The position numbers were made by a program, and so were the translations under genes. Positions 1-12,849 of a stretch of DNA of 64,000 nucleotides are shown here, one piece after another (position 1 is the first letter of the stretch; every line of letters starts with the position of its first letter). Source of the stretch: Brachypterus glaber (taxonomy: Eukaryota; Arthropoda; Insecta; Coleoptera; Kateretidae); NCBI GenBank assembly GCA_958510825.1, contig OY294051.1, forward strand, positions 33,458,998 to 33,522,997, read 5' to 3'. The notes beneath the pieces are model-generated. The model was given only the letters and a program-made list of their open reading frames with translations. It was not told the origin of the DNA and did not search any database.

Positions 1-3
1 TCA

Positions 4-140
4 AAGGGTTACTGAGTTATTAAATAAAAACCGATTTTTTTAGCCAATTTCAATGGGGCTTAGCTCTCTTACTACGAATTTTTAGGCATATGTTTATAGG
101 AACTTTCTTTTATTTTCCTATGTAGAATCACACCTTAAAA
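4..140 (+). repeat. dispersed repeat; uninterrupted paralogue of the 6.6-7.46 kb copy
   Basis: This stretch reads colinearly with 6605-6717 joined to 7437-7460: an ATTAAATAAAAAC block, a GCTTCCTTAC-like block, a TGTTTATAG block, then TAGAATC and CTTAAAA. Here the sequence is continuous, whereas the other copy is split by a MITE at a TA. It therefore serves as an empty-site reference for that insertion. A more distant relative may lie near 51360-51450. Confidence 0.55.
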
Positions 141-609
141 TAAAGACTCTATGTCTGAATAACCTGGTATATTTTTTTGTAAATTATAAATTTATATATT
201 TATATTAAATGTACATTATATTAAATGTTCAATTAGCCATCAGATAGGCTCATAAACCATTTACATTGTTTTATTTTCATATGACGAAAGAGTTATTGCA
301 TAAAATCGACATCTGTATGAGCTGTTGTCACCCTTTATCATAAATAAACGTTGAAAAAACCTCCTCAACAGCGTGTCGTGGTCAAAAAATAAAACAGCCC
401 GAAACAAATGAAACAAATAAATGATTTTGAAGTAGGCGTATTGTCTCTCCAATTAGAGGGTGTTTTATTCCGATCCGATTGCTTTTAAATAGAGCATCAA
501 TTGTTTTTATTGAGCAAATTTTGCTGCTGCAAGGGGCACAGATGTTTTAGAGCAAATTATTTAAGCGTTTTGAAGAGTTTTAAGCAAGAAGGCAAAATTT
601 AGAATGCTT

Positions 610-845
610 TTCTTACTCTAGAAAACTCTTCACAGTCCGTAATGTCAAGTATAATGTACATTGTACATGTACATTGTACATTGTACATTCTTACTCTAGA
701 AAACTCTTCACAGTCCGTAATGTCAAGTATAATGTACATTGTACATGTACATTGTACATGTACATTGTACATGTACATTGTACATGTACATTGTACATGT
801 ACATTGTACATATACATTGTACATATACATTGTACATGTACATTT
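610..845. repeat. TGTACA-rich tandem array with a 78-bp higher-order unit
   Basis: A unit of about 78 bp beginning TCTTACTCTAGAAAACTC occurs at 611-688 and again from 689, and then runs into a (TGTACATGTACAT)n array up to about 843. The array is self-complementary and can fold back on itself. The apparent reading frames through it are repeat artefacts rich in Tyr, Met, Val, Cys and Thr on both strands. Confidence 0.85.
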
Positions 846-1074
846 TTTATTTTCTTCTGATTTCCTGAAAAAATAAAGTTAATCGGAATTTTCTTTCAGC
901 TTTTTTCGTTTTTTTTCAAAGTTTAACTTCCTATATCTTTCCCTAGTAAAACTTGATTTTTACTGAAAATTTCAAGTCGATCTGATTATTCGTTCTTGAG
1001 TTATCTTGTTCACAAAAGTCGTGACATCAGACGGGCAGACATACAGAAAGACGAACGGACATTTGAAAAAAAAG

Positions 1075-1190
1075 TTGCTTATTTTTTCATGAAACAAATA
1101 TCCAAGAATTTTTTGTCTAGGACGATTTTTGATTTTTTTTTTACTTCGAAACTATTGTATATTATTCTAGCGCAGGCGCTGTGAATAATA
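1075..1190 (+). repeat. dispersed repeat, inverted relative to 8262-8368
   Basis: The segment containing CCAAGAATTTTTTGTCTAGG, then a poly-T stretch and CGAAACTATTGTATA, reappears on the other strand at about 8262-8368 with the same order of blocks (CCAAGAATTTTTCGTCTAGG in that orientation). The preceding part has a run of CAGAC/GGACA words also seen near 18160, 30390, 34600, 37620 and 58530, so this is probably one AT-rich repeat family. No coding capacity is visible. Confidence 0.5.
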
Positions 1191-1758
1191 TAAAAATCAG
1201 CTAATAATACTTTTCTTTCCATGGGGTGGTTAAGAGTTTTCAAAAAGGGGATATAATCTATGGTATGGATATTTGTTTCAAAATCTCATCTACTTATCGA
1301 AGCGTTCATATTCAAGAAGATTTTGATTTATTTCAGTAATTTTAAAGTTGAAATTTAGTCTGTTTGTGTGGGGTATGTCCTTTATGAATTATACATTTGC
1401 TATTTTATTAATTTTGCTATGTTCAGAATCAATAACTGAAAAATTCAGTGAACTGGTATAAAGGGCGAAAATATCTGTTATAAAATAAAAGAATCATTTT
1501 TTTCTACGACTGCTTTAGAATGTAAGCAAATACACACACTTTTCAAACACAGAATGAATCCATTCTAGCTCTAGATACGGTATGAATATTTCCTATCAAG
1601 TGTTAGAATGAGCATATGTAGTGCCATCTCTTGTTTATAAAAGTAAAGAAAACTGTAGCAAAATTAGCAAAAATATATTTATTTTACCATGAAATATTGA
1701 ATAATTTAATACAATTGAAAGTTTTGCATTAAAATTACATAAAGTTTATTAGTTTCTT

Positions 1759-2206
1759 AATATTTGACCAGTTTTTTTAATTTAGTTCAAAAAATTAAAA
1801 CTGTTAATTATTAAATATTTCACTGTCACAACAGTCTGACATAACCTTCAATTTTTGCATTATAATTTGTAAATATGTGGTCAAATTAAATAAAAATCTT
1901 TTTTAATTACTGATTTGATAAAATTATTAAAAAACATTAATTGCTTTATTTAAAAATATGTGTTTTCTTGCATTTACAATGTCGATTAAAAAAAAAACAT
2001 TGTTTTTAACCTTCTCTGCAGTTTAAAGCCATAGTGTTTCATATTTGCACTCGAAGAAAAAGTATAGTCTACAACAGGTATGGAATAGTCATTCCGAGCT
2101 CGCGGGACCGTCATACTCATCTGCCGGCTCGTATGACAAACTTTCCACTCACGCGGAATATTGTCTATTCCATACTAGTTATAGAATATACTATTTTTTC
2201 TATTTA
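1759..2206 (+). repeat. left arm of a long inverted pair (partner 5700-6160)
   Basis: About 450 bp here recur in inverted orientation at 5700-6160. The outer ends are TATTTGACCAGTTTTTT on the left and its complement on the right; the inner ends are TAGAATATACTATTTTTT and its complement. Near 2075-2195 a GC-richer stretch is itself a hairpin: GGAATAG and GTCATAC pair with CTATTCC and GTATGAC. The open frame across that hairpin is judged non-coding because the same codons are broken in the partner copy. Confidence 0.8.
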
Positions 2207-2310
2207 AGTTCCAGAAGGCACCCAGCACAACACGCATATCCGTGTTATTCTGGGCTTATTAAGCAAAATACATTTTTGTTTGTTAATGCTTTAACAGAAA
2301 TTGTTGCATA

Positions 2311-2517
2311 GAAGAGAAAAAGATGTAAGTCGCTTGTAAAACAATATTAAACTACGATATTTAAAAAACGCTTTGACCCAGTGACTTGAAATTTCGAACA
2401 AAGATTTTCTAAGTAACAAACAAAATTTTTTCCAAATTTCAAGTCTCTATGCCGAAGATTTCTCGAAATATCGTAGTGTAAAGTAGTTTTGCAAGCTACT
2501 TGCATCTTTTTCTCTAC
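2311..2517. repeat. short inverted repeat (207 bp)
   Basis: The left arm near 2311-2361 (GAGAAAAAGATGTAAGT, then ACTACGATATTT) pairs with 2466-2517 (AAATATCGTAGT, then GCATCTTTTTCTC). The arms are about 50 bp and the spacer about 105 bp. It has no coding content and looks like a small MITE or foldback element. Confidence 0.7.
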
Positions 2518-3487
2518 TATAGGTGTAAGTTAATGCACTTTTTTCAATTAACCCTACACAAATATTTCTTCTCCTCCTCTTCTTCTTATTTCTAGTTATC
2601 TCTCCTTATTCTCTTCGTTTTTCTCTTCTTTCTCTTCTTTCCTTTCCTTTTCTTCAGATGCAATGCTGAATCATATTTTTTAATATAAAAAAGTAAAAAA
2701 AAAATACAAAGGTATAATGTATCTATATTATAAAATATATTCAACTTTGTAGACTCCCATGCACAATTTAAAATGACATATAATAAATGTTGTCATAAAT
2801 ATAAAAATTGTGCATTATCCACAAAAAGGTCCCACGTTTCCTCATTTATTTAATAAAGATTTATTTTTTCTCTTAGCGTCTGAATATGCTTATTGCCGTC
2901 TTGAGACGTACCGAATAGAGTATTAAAAAAACGAATCTTCCTCCGGGGAAAAATACAAAAATTAAATTCCATGCCAAATTTCAGCTGAAGAAAATTAAAT
3001 AAGAGTTCGTCCCACTTCATTTGAAAATTGTAAAAAAGTATAATTTATTTTAAAAACCAGTTTTTTTAACCTAACATTTGCAAATTTATCTATTCATGGC
3101 CTTAAACACTAAAATTTGAGGTTACAACTGTTTAAAACTGGCGCTGTTGATTAATTGGACAAATTCATCTTTGATTGGTAAACGTCATAATAATTAGAAC
3201 TGGGTAAATTTGGCTTGTATTCCAGATGCAAATGGTACCTTTGCACGTGAGATATCACACATACGCTCTATATAAATGTAATTTACACATGCAAAACATA
3301 TATATGTACACTGATAACCCTATTATATGGCACACATGGATTTAAAATAAGGGTGCGACATATTTATGACAATATTTTAGATGTGTTTATAGCTAACTTC
3401 CCTATTTTGTAGCTACCCTTCTTAAAATCTGTATGAATTTTATAAAACTTTTCATACTTAATAACAAAATTTTATAATAGTATATTA

Positions 3488-3985
3488 AAGTACTAGTTTC
3501 ATAACATACGTTTTTAGCGCACGAGTACAAGTTTAAAAAACGAGCCGCTTGCGGCGAGTTTTCTAAAGTACTAGTGAGCTAAAAACATGTTATGAAACGA
3601 GTGCTTTATACAATTTTTTCTAAAATTTAAAAAAACTTACATTTAAATTGATGACTGATTTAGGGATTTTTGTTTTGGATTGGCATTACACTTTACACCA
3701 TGTTTAAAATTCTAAGAACAAATGGTATTTTGATATATTTTATAGTCATCTCTTCTCTTTTTAACTGCAATTAACCAAGCCACAATTTTAACATGGTAAA
3801 AATAACCTAAACACAAAATTTTGTAGAAAATTCAACTTTAAAGCGACATTGACATTTGCACAGAAAACGTCAAGCGATAGGCCAGGTCTGTTGCCAACCC
3901 AAAATAACAAAAAGTACAGACGTCTTATGGGCCTATTAGAACACGCAAAATTCTTGTGATTATGAGCTTATAAGAGTAGCAAAAT
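3488..3985 (-). repeat. dispersed repeat family R1 with palindromic GC hairpin, copy 1
   Basis: An approximately 490-bp repeat seen in the opposite orientation at 13273-13690 and 63530-64000. At one end it has a near-palindrome: TTTCATAACA...TTAGCGCAC...AAACGAGCCGCTTGCGGCGAG...GTGAGCTAAAAAC...TGTTATGAAA. It continues through a conserved body (TTGGTTAATTGCAGT and GGTTGGCAA on the complementary strand). No open frame spans it, so it is probably a non-autonomous element. Confidence 0.75.
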
Positions 3986-5699
3986 GGAAAAAATTTATTA
4001 TTATAAAATTAACCCAAAAGATTTAAATATATTTTATTTCCAAATACTTGGGTGTTACAAAAGACAAACAAAGATAATACGAACATGATTTTTTTTAGTA
4101 ACTATTATTGAAAACTTTTAATTTAACAGTTAGAAAGTAATTAATTTTTTAAATAATTTTGTTCTACATTAGAAAAAAATGTTAAATTTGATTAAAAACT
4201 ACCTATTTTGAAAAAAACATCCTCTTAAACTATTTTATTTAAGTAAAGCTTAAAAAGATTATTCACACCTTTCGAAGACAGGGTATTAGGGTTAAGATAC
4301 AGACAGAAGCTTTTTAAAAAGATATAAATTTAGATGTAACCATCCCTAATATATTGACAAAATTCTGACACTTATGCAATAGGGGATTTTGATCAGGTAC
4401 AAATAACATTATAACATTTTTTGGCCCAGAAAATATTTTCTAAAATTGATTTTATTAAAAAGCTTAAAAGAAGAACTTTTATTCTAGTAGAAAAATAGAG
4501 CGGAAAATTTTGAAGAGGAAAAATAAGGATGTCCTAGTTAATTAATTAATTAATATTTAATGTTGCTTTTATGGTTTATTATGGGTTATAATTTAAGGAA
4601 AACTTTAAATGAATTATAAGCAACTAAGCACCCCTAGTAACGAGTGATAATGAATTAATTAATTAATTAACCTAGTTAGTTACATTCAGTCGGAGAGTAA
4701 ACGCAGCATTAAATAAGTATTAGGCAAAACTGATAAATAAATATATTTTAAACAGCAAAATATAATCCTTTTAAAGCTTATTAGCTTAAAGAGGTATAGT
4801 TTTTTTTTCGGTATTTATTACAAATATTTAACAATATAAAAACGTTATACCAGTTTAAATATAATAAAAATTGAATCAATACCAAAACCGTTAAAAAGGA
4901 AATAATATTTTTGTACTAATATCATAAAGCCGAAAGAAAATTAAATTTTCTTTGAAACCGTATAATATAAAAGTCGTTAAAAATGTAACTTAATAAATTT
5001 CTGGATATATTAGACTAGAAACTTGGATTTGAGCGAGGATTTGACAAAAGTAAAGTACGTTAAAATTCTCATACCCCATTAAAAAGTTAATATATTCCGA
5101 AATACTAAGTTACTTCCTGTTTTTTGGTAGAAAATCAAAAGCAAAAAGTAACAATAAAGATAATTATAATGATTATCCTTGATTTTTGGTAAGAAAAGGG
5201 TAACAAACAGTTTTATATACCTGTAAGTACCTGATTTTCAATGAAATATTTTAATGAAAAGGGTTTCTATTATTTGGGTTGCATGGTGGTTAATTTTGGG
5301 ATTTATGTAATTTTAACAAGATTTCCGAAAAAAGGGTGATAATGCTTATAATATCAATTGTTAGATCAAAGGTTCGTGCGAACGAAAAATATTTTTTTCA
5401 TACATTTTTGGAATCTGAAATTCATATCCTCAAGGGGTTATAAAAAATTATTTTTTTTTGAATGACAACTACTTGTTCACTAGGTAGCTGGTTCATTCAC
5501 ATTTTAATAAAAATTTATTCTGAAGGGCGATAGAGTGCTTTTGATTAGGTTATTTCCCCTATTTATAAGAAACGTGTGAAAAGCATGATTTTTTTATTAT
5601 TTTGGATAGAAATGTTTTAAGTATTGTCACTTTAATGGAGCTTCTTAGTGTGGTTTCTCTTAGTGTGGTTGTTTTTCACAGTTTGCTGCTGAAAGGAGT

Positions 5700-6160
5700 T
5701 AAAAAAATAGTATATTCTATAACTAGTATGGAATAGACAATATTCCGCGCGAGCGGAAAGTTTGTCATACGAGCCGGCAGGCGAGTATGACAGTCCCGAG
5801 AGCGCGGAACGACTATTCCATACGTGTTGCAGACTATACTTTTTCTTCGACCGCAAATATGAAACACTGTATGGCTTTAAACTGCGGACAAGGTTAAAAA
5901 CAATGTTTTTTGTGACTGGATATTGTAAATGCAACAAAACACATATTTTTAAATAAAACAATTAATGTTATTTAATAATTTTATCAAATCAGTAGTTAAA
6001 AAAGATTTGTATTTAATTTTAGCACATATTTACAAATTATAATGCAAAAATTGAAGGTTATGTCAGATTGTTGTGACATATATCAGGTTTAAATATTTAA
6101 CAATAGATGGAGCAGTTTTAATTTTTTGAACTAAATTGATAAAAAACTGGTCAAATATTT
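5700..6160 (-). repeat. right arm of a long inverted pair (partner 1759-2206)
   Basis: This is the reverse-complement copy of 1759-2206, diverged by substitutions and small gaps. It could be the second copy of a hairpin-cored MITE, or the two arms may be the long terminal repeats of a 4.4-kb foldback element. The 3.5 kb between them encodes nothing recognisable, which favours two independent insertions. Confidence 0.75.
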
Positions 6161-6604
6161 TTTTTTTTTCGTTTTCTTTTTTTTAATTTTTCGTTCTTTT
6201 GCAAAAAAGAAAAAAAAAATGAAAATTAATATTTTTTTTTGAAAAAAAAAATTTTAAATATTTTTCGTTTTTCGCAAAATGAAAATAAAAAAAATATATA
6301 TTTGGAAAAAAAATTATATATTTTTTTGATTTAATTTTTATTTTTGGGTAATTCCAAAAAAATGTTAGAATTTACTGTGAATAGTATATAATGGAATGCG
6401 TAATATTACATATCTTCACGGCTTGTTTAATCATTGATCTGGTTGACCCAACCAGCTATTTTTTTCAGTGTATGATTTTTTATTACCTATTGAAATTTAA
6501 GCTTTAATTTTGACTCTCGTTTTTAAATGCTATTCTCACAAAACTAAAAAAAGGCAAGCATAAAAAGGCCTTATAAGGTTAGATTACATGCAAAACCTCG
6601 ATGC

Positions 6605-7460
6605 TATTAAAAGGTTCCTGAATTATTAAATAAAAACGGAATTTTTGGTGTCCCGTCTTAAAGGTGCGTAGCTTCCTTACAAGCCGTTTTTGGACATGTT
6701 TATAGAAACGTTTTATACAGAGCTGTCCAAAAGTCACCCCCCCTCTTAACTTTTGAACCAGTTGAGATATCGACTGCAAATTTGGAACTTTTAAATAAGA
6801 CAATTTAAACTATCTTTTAACATATATTTAATACTTTCAACTCTTAAAATGTGGACAGGGGGGCATGGGGGCACATTTTTTTAAATGGAAAGGGGGGTCG
6901 TGTAATACATAATTTTAAAGCTTATAAAATTCGCCATTTAACTCCATATTTTTAAGTTTAAAAAAAAATTGTTTGGGTTTAAAATGGGGTTGAAAATGGG
7001 TATTAATGTCAAAATTCCTATAAAAAAAAACAAATAATTTTTAAAAAATGCCTAATTTCATCATAAAAAAATGTTAATTATTAATATTTAAACTAATTTT
7101 AGTTGACATAAATAAAAATTTATAAAAAAAAACTTAAAAAATCGAATGTTTTAGCACAAAAAATTGAAAAATCAAAAACATAAAAAACATTTTTTAAAAA
7201 TTTAAAAATGTTAGTTTAAATAGAGAATTTTATAAGCTTTAAAATGATGTATCACACGACCCCCTTTCCATTTAAAAAAATGTCCCCCCATGCCCCCCTG
7301 CCCACATTTTAAGAGCTGAAAATATCAAATATATGCTAAAAGATAGTTTAAGTTGACTTATTTAAGAGTTCTAAATTTGAAATCTCAACTCGTTCAAAAG
7401 TTAAAGGGGGGAGGGGGTGACTTTTGGACCGCACTGTATAGAATCGCAGCTTAAAAGGAA
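6605..7460 (+). repeat. dispersed repeat interrupted by a palindromic MITE
   Basis: This is the interrupted paralogue of 4-140. Flanking sequence matches that copy on both sides, while 6718-7436 is absent there. It shows that the MITE inserted into an older repeat at a TA dinucleotide. Confidence 0.55.
6718..7436. mobile_element. palindromic MITE family P1, copy 1 (TA-flanked)
   Basis: This 719-bp element is flanked by TA (6716-6717 and 7437-7438) and is nearly palindromic. It begins CAGAGCTGTCCAAAAGTCA and ends TGACTTTTGGACCGCACTG. The arms, about 270 bp each, include the complementary pair AGGGGGGCATGGGGG and CATGCCCCCCTGCCC. The TA duplication and C(A/T)G-type ends fit a Tc1/mariner-mobilised MITE. 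It has no coding capacity. Three more copies are at 29062, 36197 and 60952. Confidence 0.9.
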
Positions 7461-8261
7461 TGTAGCTATTTAGGATATACTGTAACGTACACAGAAAGTG
7501 AAATAAATTCCAAATAAAATTATATACATTTAAAGAAATTGAAATAAATTCTTATATTTTTGTTTGTGTTTATCCGAAAGTAAATCAAATTAATGCCACC
7601 ACATATTATAATCGTGAAAGGGTAGAAATAAATTATCATTAAACTGTCATAAGGGCAGTTTGAACGAATATATTACGAATGCATCAGATAAAATTATGTA
7701 AATTTCGACGATTTTCATGAAAATTACACAAAAAAGGAGTCATGATAATATGAAATTTAATAGTCCCGATAAAATCTACAGATAACTTTTACCGGAGAAA
7801 ATGAAATATAAAACTCATAATAGTTTTTTTATCGGCAAAAGAAAACACCTAGAAACTAGGTTTTATACTTATAGTAGTCCTATTTAGGGATTTACGAGAG
7901 TTCAAACTTCTAAAAAAAACTTCTAAAAGTCTATATTTTCGAGATAAGAAATAACGTCTCGTCTTGCGAGAGTGTTCAAGACTCGACATTCTACAGAGCT
8001 GATTGACCTTAGTATCATGCGTCGAAACATCACCACAGTAGGCCAGAAAATGTTTTATTATTGAAAATTATTTTTTATTTTCACTGTATCCCAAAGAGAA
8101 AGTTTTGTAACTGACCTATAATTTTATTTTATATTTATTTATATTTTATTTTCATAGAAATATTTACCAAAAAAAAACCGTCTGTCGGGGGGCTTTCCAT
8201 TTTTTTTTTCGACAAATTTTCTGGAGATGAAATAAATTCATAATAAAACTGTTATTATCCT

Positions 8262-8368
8262 ATTCACAGGGCGTAATGCTAGAATAGTATTATACACTAG
8301 TTTCGAATTTTCAAAAAAAAAAATCAAAAATCATCCTAGACGAAAAATTCTTGGATGCAAGTGAAATG
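8262..8368 (-). repeat. inverted copy of the 1075-1190 repeat
   Basis: The reverse complement carries the same ordered blocks as 1085-1185, ending in a CCCTGTGAATAG-like border. It is followed by AT-rich low-complexity sequence to about 8640. Confidence 0.5.
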
Positions 8369-11300
8369 TAATAATAATAATAAAAATCCTCCACAAAACA
8401 AAAAAGTTATGGGGAGATAAACTTAAAAAAAATAAAAAAATATATTTTTTTTATTTTTCGTTTTTCGAAAAAAACAAAATATTTAAAAAAATGTTTTAAA
8501 AAAAAATAGTTTTATTTTTCAATTTTTTTTTAAAAAATTTCGTTTTCTGAAAAAAGAAATTTCTTTGAAAAAAAAAATAGTTATTTTGTAATGTAAATAT
8601 ATGTTTACGGCTTGTTTTTTTTTTGAAAAGCGTTTAATAGTTATGGAAAAAATAATATTTGTTTTTCTAATATAGGTACTGATCGTCTTTTTTGATTGGA
8701 TTTGTTTAGCATTAAATTTTGTTTGTTTTATATTATCCTAGGCGCCTGGTTATAAATTTTTCTTTGACTTTACTTGATAAAATCTTTACCTGCTCAAACA
8801 TTTTGGGCCAATTTATCTCTAAAAGCGGTTATAAGGTGGTTTATTCTAAATTTACGCAATTTTTGGGAAATAAAGGGTAAACATTTTACCTACTTTTAAA
8901 TAACCGTGCGAAATTTTACTTTATATGACATTTTTTTATCAAAAAAAGGATAACTTTAAAAGGATTGTCATTCAATAAGGGGTTGAATTGATTATTTCTT
9001 TATAGCATCTTTCCTTTTTATTCTTTTTTTGTGTGAAAACTTTATAAGAGGCGTGAAATTTTGATGACATGCATATTTTTTAACAATGGTATCTTAATTT
9101 GGGAAATTGTGTCTAAAAAAAAATAGATGAAAAATAATCAATAAATCATCATATTTTGGTTAACTGTGGAATAGAACATTAGATACATCAAACTGTAGAG
9201 AGCATTTGACAAAGTAATATACTTAGTCAAGTTATATTATTGATTATTTTTTAACGTTTTTATCAACCAATCATTTAACAATATTTCTGACCACGTGATT
9301 ATTTATGTCCAATCATATTACAGTTATATTGGGAATTTTCTACTGTAGAAAATTCTAGTGAGAATCGCTGTAGTATTTTGTTTTTCAGTATTTCTCTTTT
9401 ACAACAAGATTTTATACCTAAAACTGATTAATAATAAATATGAATATATTACTATTTATAATTATTGTTATTGCTTTATTATTTAACAAAAAATACCTCA
9501 AAATATTCTTTTTATAAAATATAATGACAGTTTTTATAGGTTGACTTTTATGAACATGCTTGCAAGCCTAGCGCAGTACCGCGCTAGTCAGTACTGCAGT
9601 AAGTGACTAAACTATTGACAGACCCATAATTTGCATTTTAAAAATGGACAAAAAATGTTTTAGTTTAGCAATTTAGAATGGAATTAAATTAACAAAATGA
9701 AAGAATATTCCTGTAAAAATATTAAGATAAGTAATAAATAAATTTATATCATATTGCGATGAAAAAAAAAGTATATATTAAAAAATAATCTTCCGAATTA
9801 CACATGATTCTTCGAATTATCGGGAAAAATTCACAGTTTTAATTCAAATTTGTTGTTAAAGGAAAAAATTACTCCCCTGCAGGGGCGATGCCCCGGTCGT
9901 AATTATTTCCATACAGCAAATTTGCATAAAACAGCGTATTTTTCCCTCATAATTCTCAGCCTCTTGTGTTATTATATATGAGAATTTTGTATTGGGGTAA
10001 CGAAATCATTTTGCTTGAAAAGTGTTCTAGTGCATGAAATGCAGGCAAACAATTCCCTTAAAGCAAAATGTTTTTGATATGCTAGAACAAAATTACTAAT
10101 AATTCATGAAGAATTGAATTGATAAAAAGTTTAACAAGGTGAAAATTACACTAGTGAAAATTATGTACTTTAGAAAAAGTCAAAATAAAAGTTTATTGGT
10201 AATTATCGTTCAAAAATACTCTTATTATTTGAAAATTTTATGTTAAACCACAGGTTAGGCTGTAATATCTCTTAAAAATACAGGAAGTGCTTGTAACAAT
10301 AGGTCGAATTCACAGCAACATTAAAAAATACAGAACCTATGTAAAAAAAGCCGTAAAAACACGACGGTAATACAGTCAAACACTTGAAAAATTAAGGTAT
10401 TTTTACAATACAATAAAGTTAGGCTTTAAATTTACTATAACAATTTCTGGCAATAAATCGCCTACAATAATTGCTGGACATTTTTTTAGAGTGTACACTC
10501 TAAATTTGTCCGTCAATCTTTCAGTATTATTAACTGTAATAATTATAGCAAATTCACCATGCCAGAATGTGAATTTACAATATTTATTAAATTAACCTCA
10601 ATATTACTCGGTTTAGTAAAATCTTAGCTCTTTTCCTGTCGGTACAATAATTTTGCATTAAAATCCATGCATGTGGTACAGAAAGCCGGCACTTTTACAG
10701 ACAGTCCCTAAAATTACAATTACAATTAAATTCGCTGATTAAATTACTGTGAAATCACAGGTAAAAATTTACATTTTTACAGATAACAGTGAACTTACAG
10801 TAATTTACCACTTTCTTTGCTGGTAACATATGACCTACTTTATTTGCTGTAAAATTACCATATTTTCATTTGCAATGTACGTACTTATTAATAAAGCCAG
10901 TCATTACGCTGGTGAGATAGAAGTTTTAACATAGAACTCTTATAAATATATTGCAAAATGTCATTACAAATTTTCTATTATCTTATTAAAAAGTCAGTTG
11001 ACCTACATCATTAATCGTCAACGAACCCTTGCTACAAAAGAGTAATAAATTCAGATAAAATTTTTCAGTTGGACTCAATCTAACAAACAAATACCCCCTA
11101 AGTCAAGAGTCTAAAAAAATCAAATATAGAAAACTCTTCAGACATCAATACGTTAAACAAAAAACCGTTTCTCTAATAACATGACGTGAAGATGTATGTT
11201 GCTTCGTAATCTATACACACTTTTCAAAATTGATTCTTGAATCCTATTCAAAGGAGTATATCGGATTGGGCTAAAAAACAAAATAACAAGTTTTCGTTTA

Positions 11301-11514
11301 AAAAATAAATGTTTCTTAATTAGTTTTTCTTAAACAAACGTAAATTCTTTAAATAAATATCGTTCCCTGAAGATGTATCTAGTAGTAAATAAAGAAAAAT
11401 TTACAGTTATCCTGTAAAAAGATACTGCCTTTATAAAAATTTAAAAGGCGCACTGATAGAAAAATCTAAAAAATAGTAAAACCAAACGTTGCTGTAACAA
11501 GTTTGAGGTATACT

Positions 11515-11715
11515 GCCCTGTTGTCCTATCTGCAAATTAGATATTTTGAGATATGGCCAGTTTTATTGATTTCTCCCCATTTTTGAAAACATGTTAATCC
11601 TTTGAAAAAAAAAATAATTTTTTTTGGTCAGAAAAATAAATTTTCGTACTAAATGCATTTTTTCTGAGACAGTTAGTACAAAATGATCTAACAAGTCAAA
11701 TAAGCTGAATTCCCT
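11515..11715 (+). repeat. dispersed repeat shared with 44805-45075
   Basis: Both loci carry GTCCTATCTGCAAATTAGAT, then TTTTGAGATATGGCCA, then CTAAATGCATTT and ACAAAATGATCTAA in the same order. The spacing differs, so the copies have diverged by indels. No open frame is visible. Confidence 0.65.
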
Positions 11716-12849
11716 GCGTTTTAAAGCGAGGATCGTGACGTTGGAAGGAGAGGCAATCCCACCCTGTGGATTTGCAAGCCGCGCCTACCTCGCTTTTTGC
11801 TCGGCAAAGAAAAACCTGATCGGTTAATAGTTGTTGTAAATCAAACAACTGCACTCGTTTGTAAATACCGAACACGTTTACTTTTATGTTGTATTCTATG
11901 CAATATATAGTAGTTGGCGCATATACAACTATTTATTGTTGTAACTATAACCTAATTACTATCTATATCAAATTGTAAATTCTGGGCCTTAAAGCTTAAT
12001 ATTTAAAGCTTAATATATAAAGTCTATATACTCTTTAAACTTTAATATTACGAAGAGTTTATTATTACAAGAAGCAGAATAAGAACACTCACCGGGCACC
12101 ATATTATTAGTGGCCTCCCTTGATGAATTTGAGACATAAAGGTGCGCGGAAGTCCTTTATATTCCTAGAAGGAATGGGAAGTAAAACGCGCGATCTGATC
12201 GAAGTCACTGTAACTGCGGCTTGAACACAATACAAAGTGAGCTGTGTAAAGATTTTTGCTGTCCCATTAGGGGGGCGAAACTACTCATTATTATTTCAAA
12301 GTATGTATGTTTATATAACGAACTTCTTGATGTGATGGGAACATAGATTTGATAATTGCCTTTTGTAGAAAGAAAAAAACCGTTCATTTCAGACTTTTAG
12401 CAGAAAATTTCTGAACGAAATTTTCTATAGATATATTTATACTTCACTTATATTCCCTAATAAAAAACACTTTTTTTCTGTTTTACCTATGCATCTTTTC
12501 ACAAAAAGACTTTCTAACATGTTTTACATAAATATACAAAAAAGTACCTTACAAAATACTGATTCTTGAGTTAATTCTGGAGCACAGACCAAGAAGAAGC
12601 AGTTTTTTCTAAGAATTTAAGTGACGGTTAATATTATTTTCAATACAGAGAAATAAATGCTTTTAAGCATTTAAAATATAAAGGTTTTATTTTGAAAATA
12701 TGTAAGCAAATTACCTTCAAATTTAAAAAATATTTTGTTATTATACATTATTTTTTATATAGAAAGAAAAAAGATATCATTGTGGTATTTTGTATGTATG
12801 TTTATTTATATTTAAAAAATACAATTTTTTTTTAGATTTTTAAAGTGCC

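Noticed and set aside
610..845. CRISPR-like array
   Set aside because: The repeats are contiguous simple-sequence units without unique spacers, and the genome is eukaryotic.
5632..5961. 109-codon minus-strand frame, with a similar frame at 2045-2311
   Set aside because: Both lie in the two arms of an inverted repeat with a GC-rich hairpin; the frames do not agree beyond the hairpin and match no protein family.
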